This document shows, piece by piece, positions 33,508-41,231 of a stretch of 43,839 nt of DNA. Under the pieces are notes generated by a model that was not told the origin of the DNA, searched no databases, and was given only the letters and a program-made list of their open reading frames with translations. Numbering within the stretch: the stretch's first letter is position 1; every line of letters begins with the position of its first letter. This DNA is from an uncultured Alphaproteobacteria bacterium (GTDB taxonomy: Bacteria; Pseudomonadota; Alphaproteobacteria; CAAHEQ01; UBA3637), in NCBI GenBank assembly GCA_944393195.1, contig CALXZG010000010.1:1-43839 (forward strand), read 5' to 3'. A program made the position numbers and the translations under genes.

Positions 33508-34053
33508 ATGATTGATTTGGCGCAATCGGTGGTGCTATTGATTGATGTTCAGGAAAAGCTTGTCCGAGCTATGGACAGTGAATCGGTGGTATCGAATGCC
33601 GTTCGGGTAATGAAAGCGTGTCAGCTATTGCGGGTACCGGTGATTGTGACGGAGCAAAATCCGGCCGGATTAGGGGCGACCGTATCGGCCGTTGCGGGGG
33701 CTTTGCCGGCCGGTACGGTGGTGGAGGCAAAGACGTGTTTTTCAGCCTTGGTAGAACCGCGGATTGCGGAGGCGTTACAAAAAGTTGGGCGGCGACAGGT
33801 AATCATCGGCGGAATAGAGGCGCATATTTGTGTGTTTCAGACGGCCTGGGCTTTACGGGAGGCCGGATATGATGTATGGATTATGGCCGATGTTTGTGCC
33901 AGTCGAGCGGTAACGGATACAGAAACAGCTTTGACAGCTTTGCGGGATATCGGATGTCGTGTCGTTGGGCATGAGACGGTTTTGTTCGCATGGCTGCGGG
34001 ATGCGGCGCATCCGCAATTTAAGGCTATTCAGGGTTTGGTTAAGAAAAAATAA
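33508..34053 (+). CDS. Isochorismatase-like cysteine hydrolase
   Basis: A protein of 181 residues from the ATG at 33508 (AGAAAGGAAG upstream); a GTG at 33499 is less likely. The cysteine-hydrolase triad is Asp13 (VVLLIDVQEKL), Lys75 (VVEAKTCFS) and Cys108 (GIEAHICVFQTA), with the cis-peptide Gly-Ile-Glu before the Cys region. It resembles YcaC-type hydrolases, whose substrates are mostly unknown (amide or ether bonds in small molecules). It is a single-gene unit ending in a bidirectional terminator. It is not an isochorismatase of siderophore synthesis, since no partner genes are near. Confidence 0.87.
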   Translation: MIDLAQSVVLLIDVQEKLVRAMDSESVVSNAVRVMKACQLLRVPVIVTEQNPAGLGATVSAVAGALPAGTVVEAKTCFSALVEPRIAEALQKVGRRQVIIGGIEAHICVFQTAWALREAGYDVWIMADVCASRAVTDTETALTALRDIGCRVVGHETVLFAWLRDAAHPQFKAIQGLVKKK

Positions 34054-34066
34054 ACGGGAGAGCAAC

Positions 34067-34096
34067 AAAAAAGCGATCCTAACGGGTCGCTTTTTT
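34067..34096. terminator. Bidirectional terminator overlapping the pqiC 3' end
   Basis: GCGATCC (34073-34079) pairs with GGGTCGC (34084-34090, one G-T pair) around TAAC, with A6 on the left and T6 on the right. The stop codon of the convergent lipoprotein gene lies inside the hairpin. Confidence 0.88.
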
Positions 34097-34672
34097 GTGC
34101 GTTGGCAAGGTGGCTAATATATCGGCTATTTGGGAAGCCAGACGGCCGATGAGTGCGCTTTGACCGTTAGCCATGTCGGCATAGGTTACTCCGATGGGAA
34201 CGGTTTCGGCGACTTTAAGATGAGCCACGGTTTGGCCGGCGGCCGTGCGGACGGTTAACCATGCCAGCAGGCCGGCCCGATCATTGAGAACGGCGGTTAA
34301 TTGGACGATATCAACAGCGACATTGTAGTCATTTATTTCGCCGGAAAAGATTCTGTTCCGAATAACGGCGTTCGGAAGTGCCGTACTCAGATCTGTAATC
34401 AGGGTTCGTTGGATAAGAGTAGGCAATGGTTCGACCCAGCGGTTCAATTCCGAGAGGGTCATTTCGGGTGTATCGGCATCTGCGGTCAGCATTTGCGGGC
34501 GATCGAGAGACCGGGGAATTTGGACGCGGTCAACACCGACGGTCAGGCGTTGATCGGAGACGGGCTTGGTTATCGTTGGGGAAAGGGTATAAAATTGGGA
34601 TGGGGGTGTCGTTCCGCCGAAACAGCCGGCGAGTGTCAGCGTCAATGTCAGGATAATCAGATATTTTTTCAT
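34079..34672 (-). CDS. PqiC/DUF330-type auxiliary lipoprotein of the MCE transporter
   Basis: A protein of 197 residues. The signal peptide has a lipobox, LAGC (Cys17). The family begins with PSQFYTLSPT and continues LTVGVDRVQIPRSLDRPQMLTADADTPEMTLSELNRWVEPLPTLIQRTLITDLS, the usual pattern of ABC-type transport auxiliary lipoproteins. It is expected to sit in the outer membrane facing the periplasm and complete the MCE lipid path. It is the last gene of the operon, starting 3 bp after the MlaD-like gene. Confidence 0.9.
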   Translation of the reverse strand: MKKYLIILTLTLTLAGCFGGTTPPSQFYTLSPTITKPVSDQRLTVGVDRVQIPRSLDRPQMLTADADTPEMTLSELNRWVEPLPTLIQRTLITDLSTALPNAVIRNRIFSGEINDYNVAVDIVQLTAVLNDRAGLLAWLTVRTAAGQTVAHLKVAETVPIGVTYADMANGQSALIGRLASQIADILATLPTHKKATR

Positions 34673-34675
34673 GGG

Positions 34676-35461
34676 TTATTTTTTTCCTTTCAATAACGAT
34701 TCCGGATGTCGTTCGAGGTAGTCTGTTAAGTTCCGCAGAGAGAGGGCAGCCTCGGAAACATCGGACAAAGTTTGATTCAGGTTATCCAAGGTATCATTCA
34801 TTCTGGGCGGCAGGTTATGTGTCAGGGTGTTGAGGTTTTTGCTTGTTTGTGCGAGGGTAGGCAAAATGACCGGCAATTGTTGACCGAGCGTGTCCAAAAT
34901 TTTTTCCAATTTATCGAGAGATTGTTTAATGGGAATATTTTGTAAGCCTTTGGATAATTCCCCTGTCGGAGAGAGAATGGTCGGAATTTCGGGAATTTCG
35001 CGCCGAATATCGCGGGGATTATTATGCATTTCCGCCGGTGTATCGGAATTCATAACCAATTCAATCATCAATTGACCGGTTAGGTAATTTTGGGTAATTA
35101 AGCGGGCGCGCAGGCCTTTTTCGATGAGAATATCGAGCGTGCTTTTTCGGCCCCAAAAGTGTGAAAATTGGTCCGTGCGGTGCATGGGGCGCAGTTGCGC
35201 ATAGACAGGGGTGTTGAATGACAAGGTTGTTGGATCCCCGATTAATTCAATATGCGTCACTTTACCGATTTCAACACCTTTCAAGACGACGGGAGAGCCG
35301 ACGGAAAGGCCTTTCAGAGATTCGTCAAAATACATGACAACCGTATTTTTTTCGTCAGAGATCAGGCGATCCCAGACGGAGTGGACGATCAGTCCCAATA
35401 AAGCGATAAAGCCGATCAGGATAAAAAGACCGATTGTTTTTCTGTTAGGTTGTTTAGGCAT
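34676..35461 (-). CDS. MlaD/MCE-domain substrate-binding protein
   Basis: A protein of 261 residues. One N-terminal membrane helix (about 9-28) is followed by an MCE domain at about 38-118 (VVMYFDESLKGLSVGSPVVLKGVEIGKVTHIEL.., RARLITQNYLTGQLMIELVM). A helical tail of about 110 residues (SKGLQNIPIKQSLDKLEKILDTLGQQLPVILPTLAQTSKNL) probably forms a coiled extension. It is a longer, Ttg2C-like form compared with the ~180-residue E. coli MlaD. MCE proteins form hexameric rings that bind phospholipids between the membranes. It overlaps the ATPase gene by 8 bp. Confidence 0.9.
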   Translation of the reverse strand: MPKQPNRKTIGLFILIGFIALLGLIVHSVWDRLISDEKNTVVMYFDESLKGLSVGSPVVLKGVEIGKVTHIELIGDPTTLSFNTPVYAQLRPMHRTDQFSHFWGRKSTLDILIEKGLRARLITQNYLTGQLMIELVMNSDTPAEMHNNPRDIRREIPEIPTILSPTGELSKGLQNIPIKQSLDKLEKILDTLGQQLPVILPTLAQTSKNLNTLTHNLPPRMNDTLDNLNQTLSDVSEAALSLRNLTDYLERHPESLLKGKK

Positions 35462-36209
35462 GAGAGCCTCCTCTGGTTAAAAATTGAGCCACAGTATCGT
35501 TGGGCGGGTGTTTTAATAATTGAGTCGGGTTGCCGTAGGCTCCGATTCCTTTTTTATCCGCATCCAGAAAAATAGCGTTGGTGCCGATGGCAAAAATGGA
35601 CGGTAATTCGTGGGTGACGACGACAATTGTTGTGCCGAGGCTTTGGTTAATATCGCGAATTAAATCGTCCAGCAATTTAGAACTGATCGGATCCAAGCCG
35701 GCGGACGGTTCGTCAAAGTACAGAATATCGGGATCCAATGCCAAAGCACGGGCGAGACCGGCCCGTTTTTTCATGCCGCCGCTGATTTCCGAGGGATAAA
35801 AATCGCCGAAGCCTTTCAGGCCGACAAGCGCCAGTTTCAAATCGATTAATTCGGCTATCATTTGAGGGGAGTAGTCGGTATATTGTTGGAGGGGGAGGGC
35901 TATGTTTTCGGCAAGGGTCATGGAACTGAACAAAGCGCCGCTTTGGTAGAGGATACCGGCGCGTTTCATCAGGTTTGTTTTAACCGGTGCCGGTGCGGAC
36001 AGCATATCCGTCCCGTCGATCAAGACTTGGCCCGTGGCGGGGGTTAAACCGGTCATGACGCGCAGCAGGCTGCTTTTCCCACAGCCGGAACCGCCCATAA
36101 TGATAAAGATATCGCCGCGGTTGACCGAGAAAGAAATATCGCGCAACAGGACGAAATGACCGTATGCAATGGTTAGGTTTTTGACTTGAATAAACGGTTG
36201 TTGTGTCAT
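35454..36209 (-). CDS. MlaF-type ABC transporter ATPase
   Basis: A protein of 251 residues. Walker A GGSGCGKS is at 39-46; the ABC signature is EISGGMKKRAGLARALA, followed by Walker B ILYFDEPSAGLDP and the switch His in VVTHELPS. The MKKR variant after the signature is typical of MlaF/Mkl ATPases of MCE systems. It powers lipid movement by the MlaE-like permease, whose gene overlaps its start by 4 bp. Confidence 0.93.
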   Translation of the reverse strand: MTQQPFIQVKNLTIAYGHFVLLRDISFSVNRGDIFIIMGGSGCGKSSLLRVMTGLTPATGQVLIDGTDMLSAPAPVKTNLMKRAGILYQSGALFSSMTLAENIALPLQQYTDYSPQMIAELIDLKLALVGLKGFGDFYPSEISGGMKKRAGLARALALDPDILYFDEPSAGLDPISSKLLDDLIRDINQSLGTTIVVVTHELPSIFAIGTNAIFLDADKKGIGAYGNPTQLLKHPPNDTVAQFLTRGGSHA

Positions 36210-37318
36210 ATGCCGATTACCTCACATCCCCAAGTAATAAAGCCGGTCATAACAATCATCCAGACGATAGCGGCGACGACGGCCTGTGTTGTGGCGCGCC
36301 CGACGCTATCGGCGTTGCGGCCACAGGTGACACCGTAGTAGCAACCGCACAAAGCGATAACAATGCCGAAAATAAAACCGTGAAAGATACCAACCCAGAA
36401 ATTCGTCATATCGAATGCTTCGACGGAATACTTCCAATATTCGGGTAAGGAAATATCCAACATAAAGGTTCCGACGGCTCCGCCGCCGATCATGCCCATG
36501 ATATCGGCCAACAGGGTTAACAGGGGCATGGCTATAACCAAGGCAAGCAGGCGCGGTAAAACAAGAAAATCAGAAACGGGAATACCCATGGTTTTAAGGG
36601 CATCGAGTTCTTCGTTAACCTGCATGGTTCCGATGGCGGCGGCGTAGGAAGCCCCCGTTCGACCGGCCATGATAATACCGACCATAATAGCACCCATGAT
36701 GCGGGTCATACCGATAGCAACCAAACTGGCCACATAAATTTGGGCGCCGAATGTTTTGAGTTGGATGGCACCGACGAAAGCGAGAATCAGGCCTACCATA
36801 AAGCTGATCAATGCGACGATACCGATGGCGCGCGGTCCGCAGTCATCCAGGGCAAACAAAAAATCGACCGGGCGGGAAACGGCTTTGCCCCGCACCAGAC
36901 GGTGCAGGGATCCGAATGTCGTTTTTAAAAAGGCAAGGCCTTTGCGAATGGTATGTATCAGGCGCAGGGCGGCATCACCGATATTATCGGGAAACGGCCA
37001 GCGTTTCGGTTGAGTTTGTGTCGGCTTTCGATCAACGGAAAAGGCCAGGGTCAGCAAGTGATTCAGGCCGGCCGGCAGTTGTGTCATATCGGTCGTTATG
37101 TCACGGTGGCGGCAGACTTGCAGAATATGGTACAACATCACGACAAGCGAGGAATCCCATGATTGAATCCCGTCATTTTGCAAAACCAAGCGTGTCGTTT
37201 GTTTACGATTCAGCGCGGCCGTTATGGTTGTCTGAACGGCCGTGGTATCCTCCCGAAGGAAGCGACCGGCCAGTCGGACGGTTACCGTATCGGTTGTTTT
37301 TGTCAGAGTTATCGGCAC
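36206..37318 (-). CDS. STAS-MlaE fusion permease of the MCE transporter
   Basis: A protein of 370 residues starting at a GTG with AAAGGA upstream. Residues ~1-100 form a STAS-like domain (the role of MlaB in E. coli). The rest is a MlaE permease with five or six helices: ISFMVGLILAFVGAIQLKTFGA, GIIMAGRTGASYAAAIGTMQVNEELDALKTMGI (the cytoplasmic coupling helix), and FGIVIALCGCYYGVTCGRNADSVGRATTQAVV. The fusion of STAS and permease explains why no separate mlaB gene is present. It is the first gene of a four-gene operon (permease, ATPase, MCE protein, lipoprotein) for lipid transport between the membranes. The direction of transport is not settled by sequence. Confidence 0.92.
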   Translation of the reverse strand: MPITLTKTTDTVTVRLAGRFLREDTTAVQTTITAALNRKQTTRLVLQNDGIQSWDSSLVVMLYHILQVCRHRDITTDMTQLPAGLNHLLTLAFSVDRKPTQTQPKRWPFPDNIGDAALRLIHTIRKGLAFLKTTFGSLHRLVRGKAVSRPVDFLFALDDCGPRAIGIVALISFMVGLILAFVGAIQLKTFGAQIYVASLVAIGMTRIMGAIMVGIIMAGRTGASYAAAIGTMQVNEELDALKTMGIPVSDFLVLPRLLALVIAMPLLTLLADIMGMIGGGAVGTFMLDISLPEYWKYSVEAFDMTNFWVGIFHGFIFGIVIALCGCYYGVTCGRNADSVGRATTQAVVAAIVWMIVMTGFITWGCEVIGI

Positions 37319-37346
37319 GCTGTCTTATCCTTTCCCTATGAACAGT

Positions 37347-37375
37347 ACTATAAAGCCGACGCGCCGGAATGTCAA
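37347..37375 (-). promoter_or_regulatory. Promoter of the MCE/Mla operon
   Basis: On the minus strand, a perfect TTGACA (37375-37370) and TATAGT (37352-37347) are separated by 17 bp, about 30 bp before the GTG start. It is back to back with the tmRNA promoter. Confidence 0.8.
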
Positions 37376-37421
37376 TGGAAAAGAGGGAATATGGTCCCGG
37401 CCGTGACAGACTTTTTTCCTC

Positions 37422-37450
37422 TTGTTTTTTCGGGTTGGGTGTGGTATACT
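37422..37450 (+). promoter_or_regulatory. Promoter of the tmRNA gene
   Basis: TTGTTT (37422-37427) and TATACT (37445-37450) are separated by 17 bp. The expected start is near 37457, just before the tmRNA acceptor piece. Confidence 0.75.
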
Positions 37451-37557
37451 AACCATGTTCGGCGCAAGTCGGACTATGATGCTAAACGAAAAGCGGAATA
37501 GGTGTAGTGGACTCGGGGGCGGTACCCGACACCTCCACCATTTTTTATGGGCATCTA

Positions 37558-37876
37558 TTGTTTCGGGCTTCGGCTTATGTCCTTTAAAATGGACACGGCG
37601 CCTTGCCCAAAAGCAATATCTGCCGCATAAAAACCCGGTCAACCCGCGAAGAGTGGGTATGGGACGGATAGTTGTTTCGGGCTTCGGCTTATGTCCTATT
37701 AAGTGGACACGGCGCCTTGCCCAAAAGCAATATCTGCCGCATAAAATCCGGTCAACCCACGAAGAGTGGGTATGGGATGGATAGTTGTTTCGGGCTTCGG
37801 CTTATGTCCTTTAAAGTGGACACGGCGCCTTGCCCAAAAGCAATATCTGCCGCATAAAAATCCGGTCAACCCGCGA
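37558..37876 (+). repeat. Three tandem copies of a 113-114 bp repeat inside the tmRNA intervening segment
   Basis: Copies start at 37558, 37672 and 37785 with TTGTTTCGGGCTTCGGC. The first two are full length and differ at a handful of positions. The third stops after about 92 bp, at CCGGTCAACCCGCGAG. Each contains a GTCC..GGAC hairpin (with changes confined to its loop) and CGGCGCCTTGCCC. The third copy's CCGGTCA (37862-37868) pairs with TGACCGG (37885-37891) just before the coding piece. The repeats lie wholly between the acceptor CCA and the coding piece 5' end. Confidence 0.9.
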
Positions 37877-37992
37877 GGGCGTAATGACCGGGCGGAGATT
37901 CTTTCGGGGGTGAAATAGGATCGACACGCATAGTAAAGGCTTTATCTTGCATTCGGCATGGTACCACCGTTATCGGGCTGAAAAAAATAAAC

Positions 37993-38031
37993 GCAAATGA
38001 TAATTTTGCTCCGGTGGCTTTGGCCGCTTAA
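37993..38031 (+). other. tmRNA tag-peptide reading frame
   Basis: From the resume codon GCA the frame reads ANDNFAPVALAA then TAA. With the alanine carried by the RNA, the tag is A-ANDNFAPVALAA. The AANDNFA start is the part contacted by alpha-type SspB, and the final LAA is the ClpX degradation signal, as in known tags. Confidence 0.92.
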
Positions 38032-38086
38032 CAGCGTCTGAAACACCAATCAATTCCCGAACAATTTGAGCGTTCGGGTGAGGCTT

Positions 38087-38121
38087 CCCGGGAGCCCAGC
38101 AACAGAATCCCGGGGCTTTTT
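38087..38121 (+). terminator. Terminator-like hairpin after ssrA
   Basis: CCCGGGA (38087-38093) pairs with TCCCGGG (38108-38114), then GCTTTTT. It ends 17 bp before the sspB ATG, so some read-through into sspB is likely needed unless a separate promoter exists. Confidence 0.65.
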
Positions 38122-38137
38122 AGGAGAAGACGGCCGC

Positions 38138-38575
38138 ATGTTTTTAGATTACAAACCTTTTTTACAACAAGCATACAGACAGGTTATTCGACGGGTTTTG
38201 GCGCAGGTGGCCGAACAGGGATTGTGTGGAGATTCCCATTATTTTATTACGTTTCGGACGGATCGGGCGGATGTGATTATGCCGGATTTTGTGCGGGCGA
38301 AGTATCCTCAGGAAATCAGCATTGTTTTGCAAAATCAATTTAGTAACTTAATCGTGACGGAAACAGATTTTCGGGTTGATTTGACCTTTGGCGGTGTGAT
38401 GACGACGTTGGTGGTTCCTTGGACAGCGATTAAGATATTTGCCGATCCGGCGGCTCAGTTCATGTTGAGTTTTGAATCGGAAGCGGAAAAGCCCGTTGTG
38501 GAACGCACCGTAGAACCGACGGTGGATCAAGGCGATGACATTATTGATTTAACAAAATTAAGGACCGGCAAATAA
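38138..38575 (+). CDS. sspB: ClpXP adaptor SspB (alpha type)
   Basis: A protein of 145 residues from the ATG at 38138 (AGGAG upstream). An in-frame GTG at 38066 lies inside the tmRNA hairpin region and is rejected as a start. The fold blocks are YFITFRTDRADVIMPDFVRAKYPQEISIVLQNQFSNLIV, then TDFRVDLTFGGVMTTLVVPWTAIKIFADPAAQF, the SspB core that binds the SsrA tag. An acidic flexible linker leads to a terminal DDIIDLTKLRTGK, the likely ClpX-binding tail. It delivers tagged proteins to ClpXP. Its position directly after ssrA places the tag and its reader side by side. It overlaps the RHH gene by 1 bp (TAATG). Confidence 0.9.
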   Translation: MFLDYKPFLQQAYRQVIRRVLAQVAEQGLCGDSHYFITFRTDRADVIMPDFVRAKYPQEISIVLQNQFSNLIVTETDFRVDLTFGGVMTTLVVPWTAIKIFADPAAQFMLSFESEAEKPVVERTVEPTVDQGDDIIDLTKLRTGK

Positions 38576-38796
38576 TGGAAAAGCATTCTGTTATGATTGC
38601 GGGGCATGCGACCAGTTTATCTTTGGAACCCGAATTTTGGGCGGCTTTACGGCGATTGGCGGCGCGTCGCGGTGTGTCGGTGGCAGAGCTTATCCGGCGC
38701 ATTGATTATGTGCGACAAGGAAATTTATCGGGGGCGGTGCGTGTTTTTATTTTACGCGCGTTAGAGGAAGATATACAAAATTACCAAGCCGAGTAA
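38575..38796 (+). CDS. Ribbon-helix-helix domain protein (RHH_4 type)
   Basis: A protein of 73 residues. MIAGHATSLSLEPEFWAALRRLAARRGVSVAELIRRIDYVRQGNLSGAVRVFILRAL matches the RHH_4 pattern (GH.TSL.LE..FW..L, then LI..ID, then L..A.RVF.L) found in small alphaproteobacterial proteins. RHH proteins usually bind DNA as dimers; the target is unknown. It is translationally coupled to sspB. Its last 36 bp overlap the convergent uppP 3' end. Confidence 0.85.
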   Translation: MEKHSVMIAGHATSLSLEPEFWAALRRLAARRGVSVAELIRRIDYVRQGNLSGAVRVFILRALEEDIQNYQAE

Positions 38797-39546
38797 AACG
38801 CGGTAGACGGCAAAAATAGCGAATGACGCGTGTTTCAGCCAGCTCATCAAAAAATGGATAACCAGTAATCCGAAAACGGCCGCGAGACCGATACCGGTCA
38901 GCATATGCCATGAGGCAAATTGGGATAGGGTATGTGTTTCCCACGCTTGCCATAAAATATAACCGGCGGCGGCAGCAATGACGGGAATGGACAATAGCAT
39001 GGAGAACTTGGCGCTATCCTGTCGATTAAAACCGAACGCGCGGCAGCAGGTCATGGTAATACCGCTTCGGCTTGTCCCCGGAATCAGCGCCAGAGTTTGG
39101 GCAGCACCGACGCAGAGGGCTTCGGCACAGCTCATTTGCCGGATATCATGGCGGGGTTTCATTGTTTTATCAACAACCCAAAGGAGGATTCCGTAAAAGA
39201 TAGAGGTACCGGCGATAATGACGGGTGTTCGAAAGCGAATGAGAATAGTGCCGCAGAAAAAGCCGACCAATAAAGCGGGGATGGTTGCGATAATGAGGTT
39301 GCGAACCATACGGGTGTCTTGTTGCCGGGTAAACAAACCGGTTGTCAGGCGGTAGATATCCCGCCAAAAGTAGGCAATGACGGCGACCAATGTTCCGACA
39401 TGTAAGGCAACGTCGGTAGCCAAAGATTGAGATGAAAACCCAAGTTTTTCACTGAGTACCAAATGGCCGGAAGAGCTAATCGGTAAAAATTCCGTCATAC
39501 TTTGGATAAGAGCGAGGAGAGCGACGCTGAGGAATTGTATAATCAT
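38761..39546 (-). CDS. uppP: Undecaprenyl-diphosphatase UppP (BacA family)
   Basis: A protein of 261 residues with about eight membrane helices. Motif 1 is QSMTEFLPISSSGH (15-28, catalytic Glu19 region) and motif 2 is PGTSRSG (156-162, Arg160). It dephosphorylates undecaprenyl pyrophosphate to recycle the lipid carrier of peptidoglycan and O-antigen synthesis, and confers bacitracin tolerance. It lies 15 bp after pgm on the same strand. Its end overlaps the RHH gene. Confidence 0.94.
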   Translation of the reverse strand: MIIQFLSVALLALIQSMTEFLPISSSGHLVLSEKLGFSSQSLATDVALHVGTLVAVIAYFWRDIYRLTTGLFTRQQDTRMVRNLIIATIPALLVGFFCGTILIRFRTPVIIAGTSIFYGILLWVVDKTMKPRHDIRQMSCAEALCVGAAQTLALIPGTSRSGITMTCCRAFGFNRQDSAKFSMLLSIPVIAAAAGYILWQAWETHTLSQFASWHMLTGIGLAAVFGLLVIHFLMSWLKHASFAIFAVYRVLLGLVILYIFL

Positions 39547-39561
39547 GGTATGGTATCCTTA

Positions 39562-41193
39562 TCAGGTAATTGTCGTTGGCGTTTCCCGGCCGGTATGTTT
39601 TTTGAGGTTGGCTATTTGGCGACTGATGTCCGCTAAATCAGCCATTGCCGTGGCAGGGGATTGGGAAAAACGAGTGGCATCCGTTGTTCGTTCGTTCAGG
39701 TAGACGCGCAGGGTTGCGCCACTACTACCCGTTCCGGACAGGCGGTAGACAATTCGGGCGTCGGAACCGAACGAAAGGCAGATACCTTGGCCGGTGGCTG
39801 TATCGCCGGTGACAGGGTCGGCATACGTAAATTCGGCAGCGTCGGTGATTGTTCGGTCGTTGACGGTGGTGCCGTTCAATGTCGGCAGGCTTTCCCGTAA
39901 TTTTTCCATCAATGTATTGGCATCGGTGGCATCGAGGCCTTCGTATGATTGTTGCATGGCGAAAACGCGGCCATATTGTTGCCAGAGGGCGTGGGTAATC
40001 TCGGCAACTGTTTTACCGGTTTGCGCCAAGATACTCAGCCAAGCTAAAATAGCCCAGATACCGTCTTTTTCGCGCAAGTGGCAGGAGCCGGCACCGAAGC
40101 TTTCTTCGCCGCAGAGGGTGATTTTACCGGCGTCGAGCAGGCTACCGAAAAATTTCCAGCCGGTTGGTGTTTGGTAGCACGCAATGTGTTTGTCGCGTGC
40201 GACGGCATCGGCGGCAAACGAGGTTGGCATGGAGCGGGCAACGCCGGTTAAGCGGCCGTGATAGAAAGGAATGGAATCGAGGTATTGGGTGAGGATAGCG
40301 AGGCTATCGCACGGATTCAAGAAAAAGGAACGGCCGAGGATCATGTACCGGTCGCCGTCCCCGTCGGAGGCAGCAGCAAAATCGGGTGCCGAATCGGCGT
40401 ACATCATATCGACGAGATGTTTGGCGTATGTCAGGTTGGGTTCGGGGTGGAGGCCGCCGAAATCCGGCAACGGTGTTCCGTGAATGACGGTTCCGGCCGG
40501 TGCGCCGAGGAGGCCTTCAAAAATACGTTTGGCGTACGGACCCGTGACAGCGTTCATCGCGTCATAGATCATGGTGAAGCCGTTTGTGAACAAGGTTTTA
40601 ATGGCCGAAAAGTCAAAAATTTCCTGCATATAGGCAGCGTAATCGGCAACGGGATCGATGACTTCTATAACGGTATTGCCGAATGTTTGTTCGCCGATTT
40701 CGGACAGGTCGATATCCGGTATATTCATGGTCCAATAGCGATCAATGGTGTGGGCGCGCGCCGTTATTTTATCCGTGACGGATTGCGGGGCCGGTGCGCC
40801 GTTTTCGGTATTGAATTTAATACCGAAATCACCGTCGGGACCGCCGGGGTTATGGCTTGCCGACAGGATAATACCGCCGATAGCACCGTATTTGACGATG
40901 ATATGGGAAGTGGCCGGAGTTGACAACAGACCGTTTTGTCCGACGATAATGCGGCCGAATTGGTTGGCGGCCGCTATTTTTAAAATGGTTTGAAGTGCTT
41001 TATCGTTATAGAAACGGCCGTCGCCGCCGATAATCAGGGTTTTACCGGCAAAGCCTTCGAGCGAATCGAAGATAGCCTGTGTAAAATTTTCAATATAGCG
41101 GGATTGGCGGACAACGGCTGTTTTCTTACGCAATCCGGATGTCCCCATGGCTTGATCCAGATACGGTTCTGTTTTAATTGCTGTAATATCCAT
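39562..41193 (-). CDS. pgm: Alpha-D-glucose phosphoglucomutase
   Basis: A protein of 543 residues, the long form resembling eukaryotic PGM1. The phosphoserine loop is SASHNPGGPDGDFGIKFN with Ser113. The metal site DGDGD is at 277-281, the sugar-binding GEESFGAGS lies later, and the C-terminal phosphate loop is RLSGTGSSGATLRVYL. It interconverts glucose 1-phosphate and glucose 6-phosphate, supplying sugar nucleotides for envelope polysaccharides or glycogen. It is placed between mipZ and uppP, all on the minus strand. Confidence 0.94.
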   Translation of the reverse strand: MDITAIKTEPYLDQAMGTSGLRKKTAVVRQSRYIENFTQAIFDSLEGFAGKTLIIGGDGRFYNDKALQTILKIAAANQFGRIIVGQNGLLSTPATSHIIVKYGAIGGIILSASHNPGGPDGDFGIKFNTENGAPAPQSVTDKITARAHTIDRYWTMNIPDIDLSEIGEQTFGNTVIEVIDPVADYAAYMQEIFDFSAIKTLFTNGFTMIYDAMNAVTGPYAKRIFEGLLGAPAGTVIHGTPLPDFGGLHPEPNLTYAKHLVDMMYADSAPDFAAASDGDGDRYMILGRSFFLNPCDSLAILTQYLDSIPFYHGRLTGVARSMPTSFAADAVARDKHIACYQTPTGWKFFGSLLDAGKITLCGEESFGAGSCHLREKDGIWAILAWLSILAQTGKTVAEITHALWQQYGRVFAMQQSYEGLDATDANTLMEKLRESLPTLNGTTVNDRTITDAAEFTYADPVTGDTATGQGICLSFGSDARIVYRLSGTGSSGATLRVYLNERTTDATRFSQSPATAMADLADISRQIANLKKHTGRETPTTIT

Positions 41194-41231
41194 TGGTTCC
41201 CCCTATGGTTGGCGGAGCCGTCGGGCATCCG

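Larger units (their letters stand above)
37457..38080 (+). ncRNA. ssrA: Circularly permuted two-piece tmRNA gene
   Basis: The gene order is that of alphaproteobacterial tmRNA. First comes the acceptor piece (about 37457-37540), ending in a T-arm-like stem TCGGG-N7-CCCGA, then CACCTCC, discriminator A and encoded CCA (37538-37540). A 365-nt intervening segment follows. The coding piece begins GGGGGTG (37906-37912), then GGATCGACACGC. GGGGGTG pairs with CACCTCC over seven positions, and the third pair is G-U, the alanine identity element used to charge tmRNA. A tag frame lies at 37993-38031, followed by a 7-bp hairpin CCCGAAC/GTTCGGG (38055-38077). tmRNA rescues stalled ribosomes and tags the unfinished protein. 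The outer ends and exact processing sites are estimates. The long intervening segment is unusual. Confidence 0.92.

Noticed and set aside
34079-37318. Drug-export ABC system
   Set aside because: The MCE domain, the MlaE permease with STAS domain and the PqiC-type lipoprotein identify a lipid-transport system instead.
37558-37876. CRISPR-like array
   Set aside because: The repeat unit is 113-114 bp and directly tandem with no spacers. No cas genes are present, and the array lies between the two tmRNA pieces.
38066-38137. Extended start of sspB at a GTG
   Set aside because: It would place coding sequence inside the tmRNA 3' hairpin and terminator. The ATG at 38138 has AGGAG and matches the SspB N-terminus.
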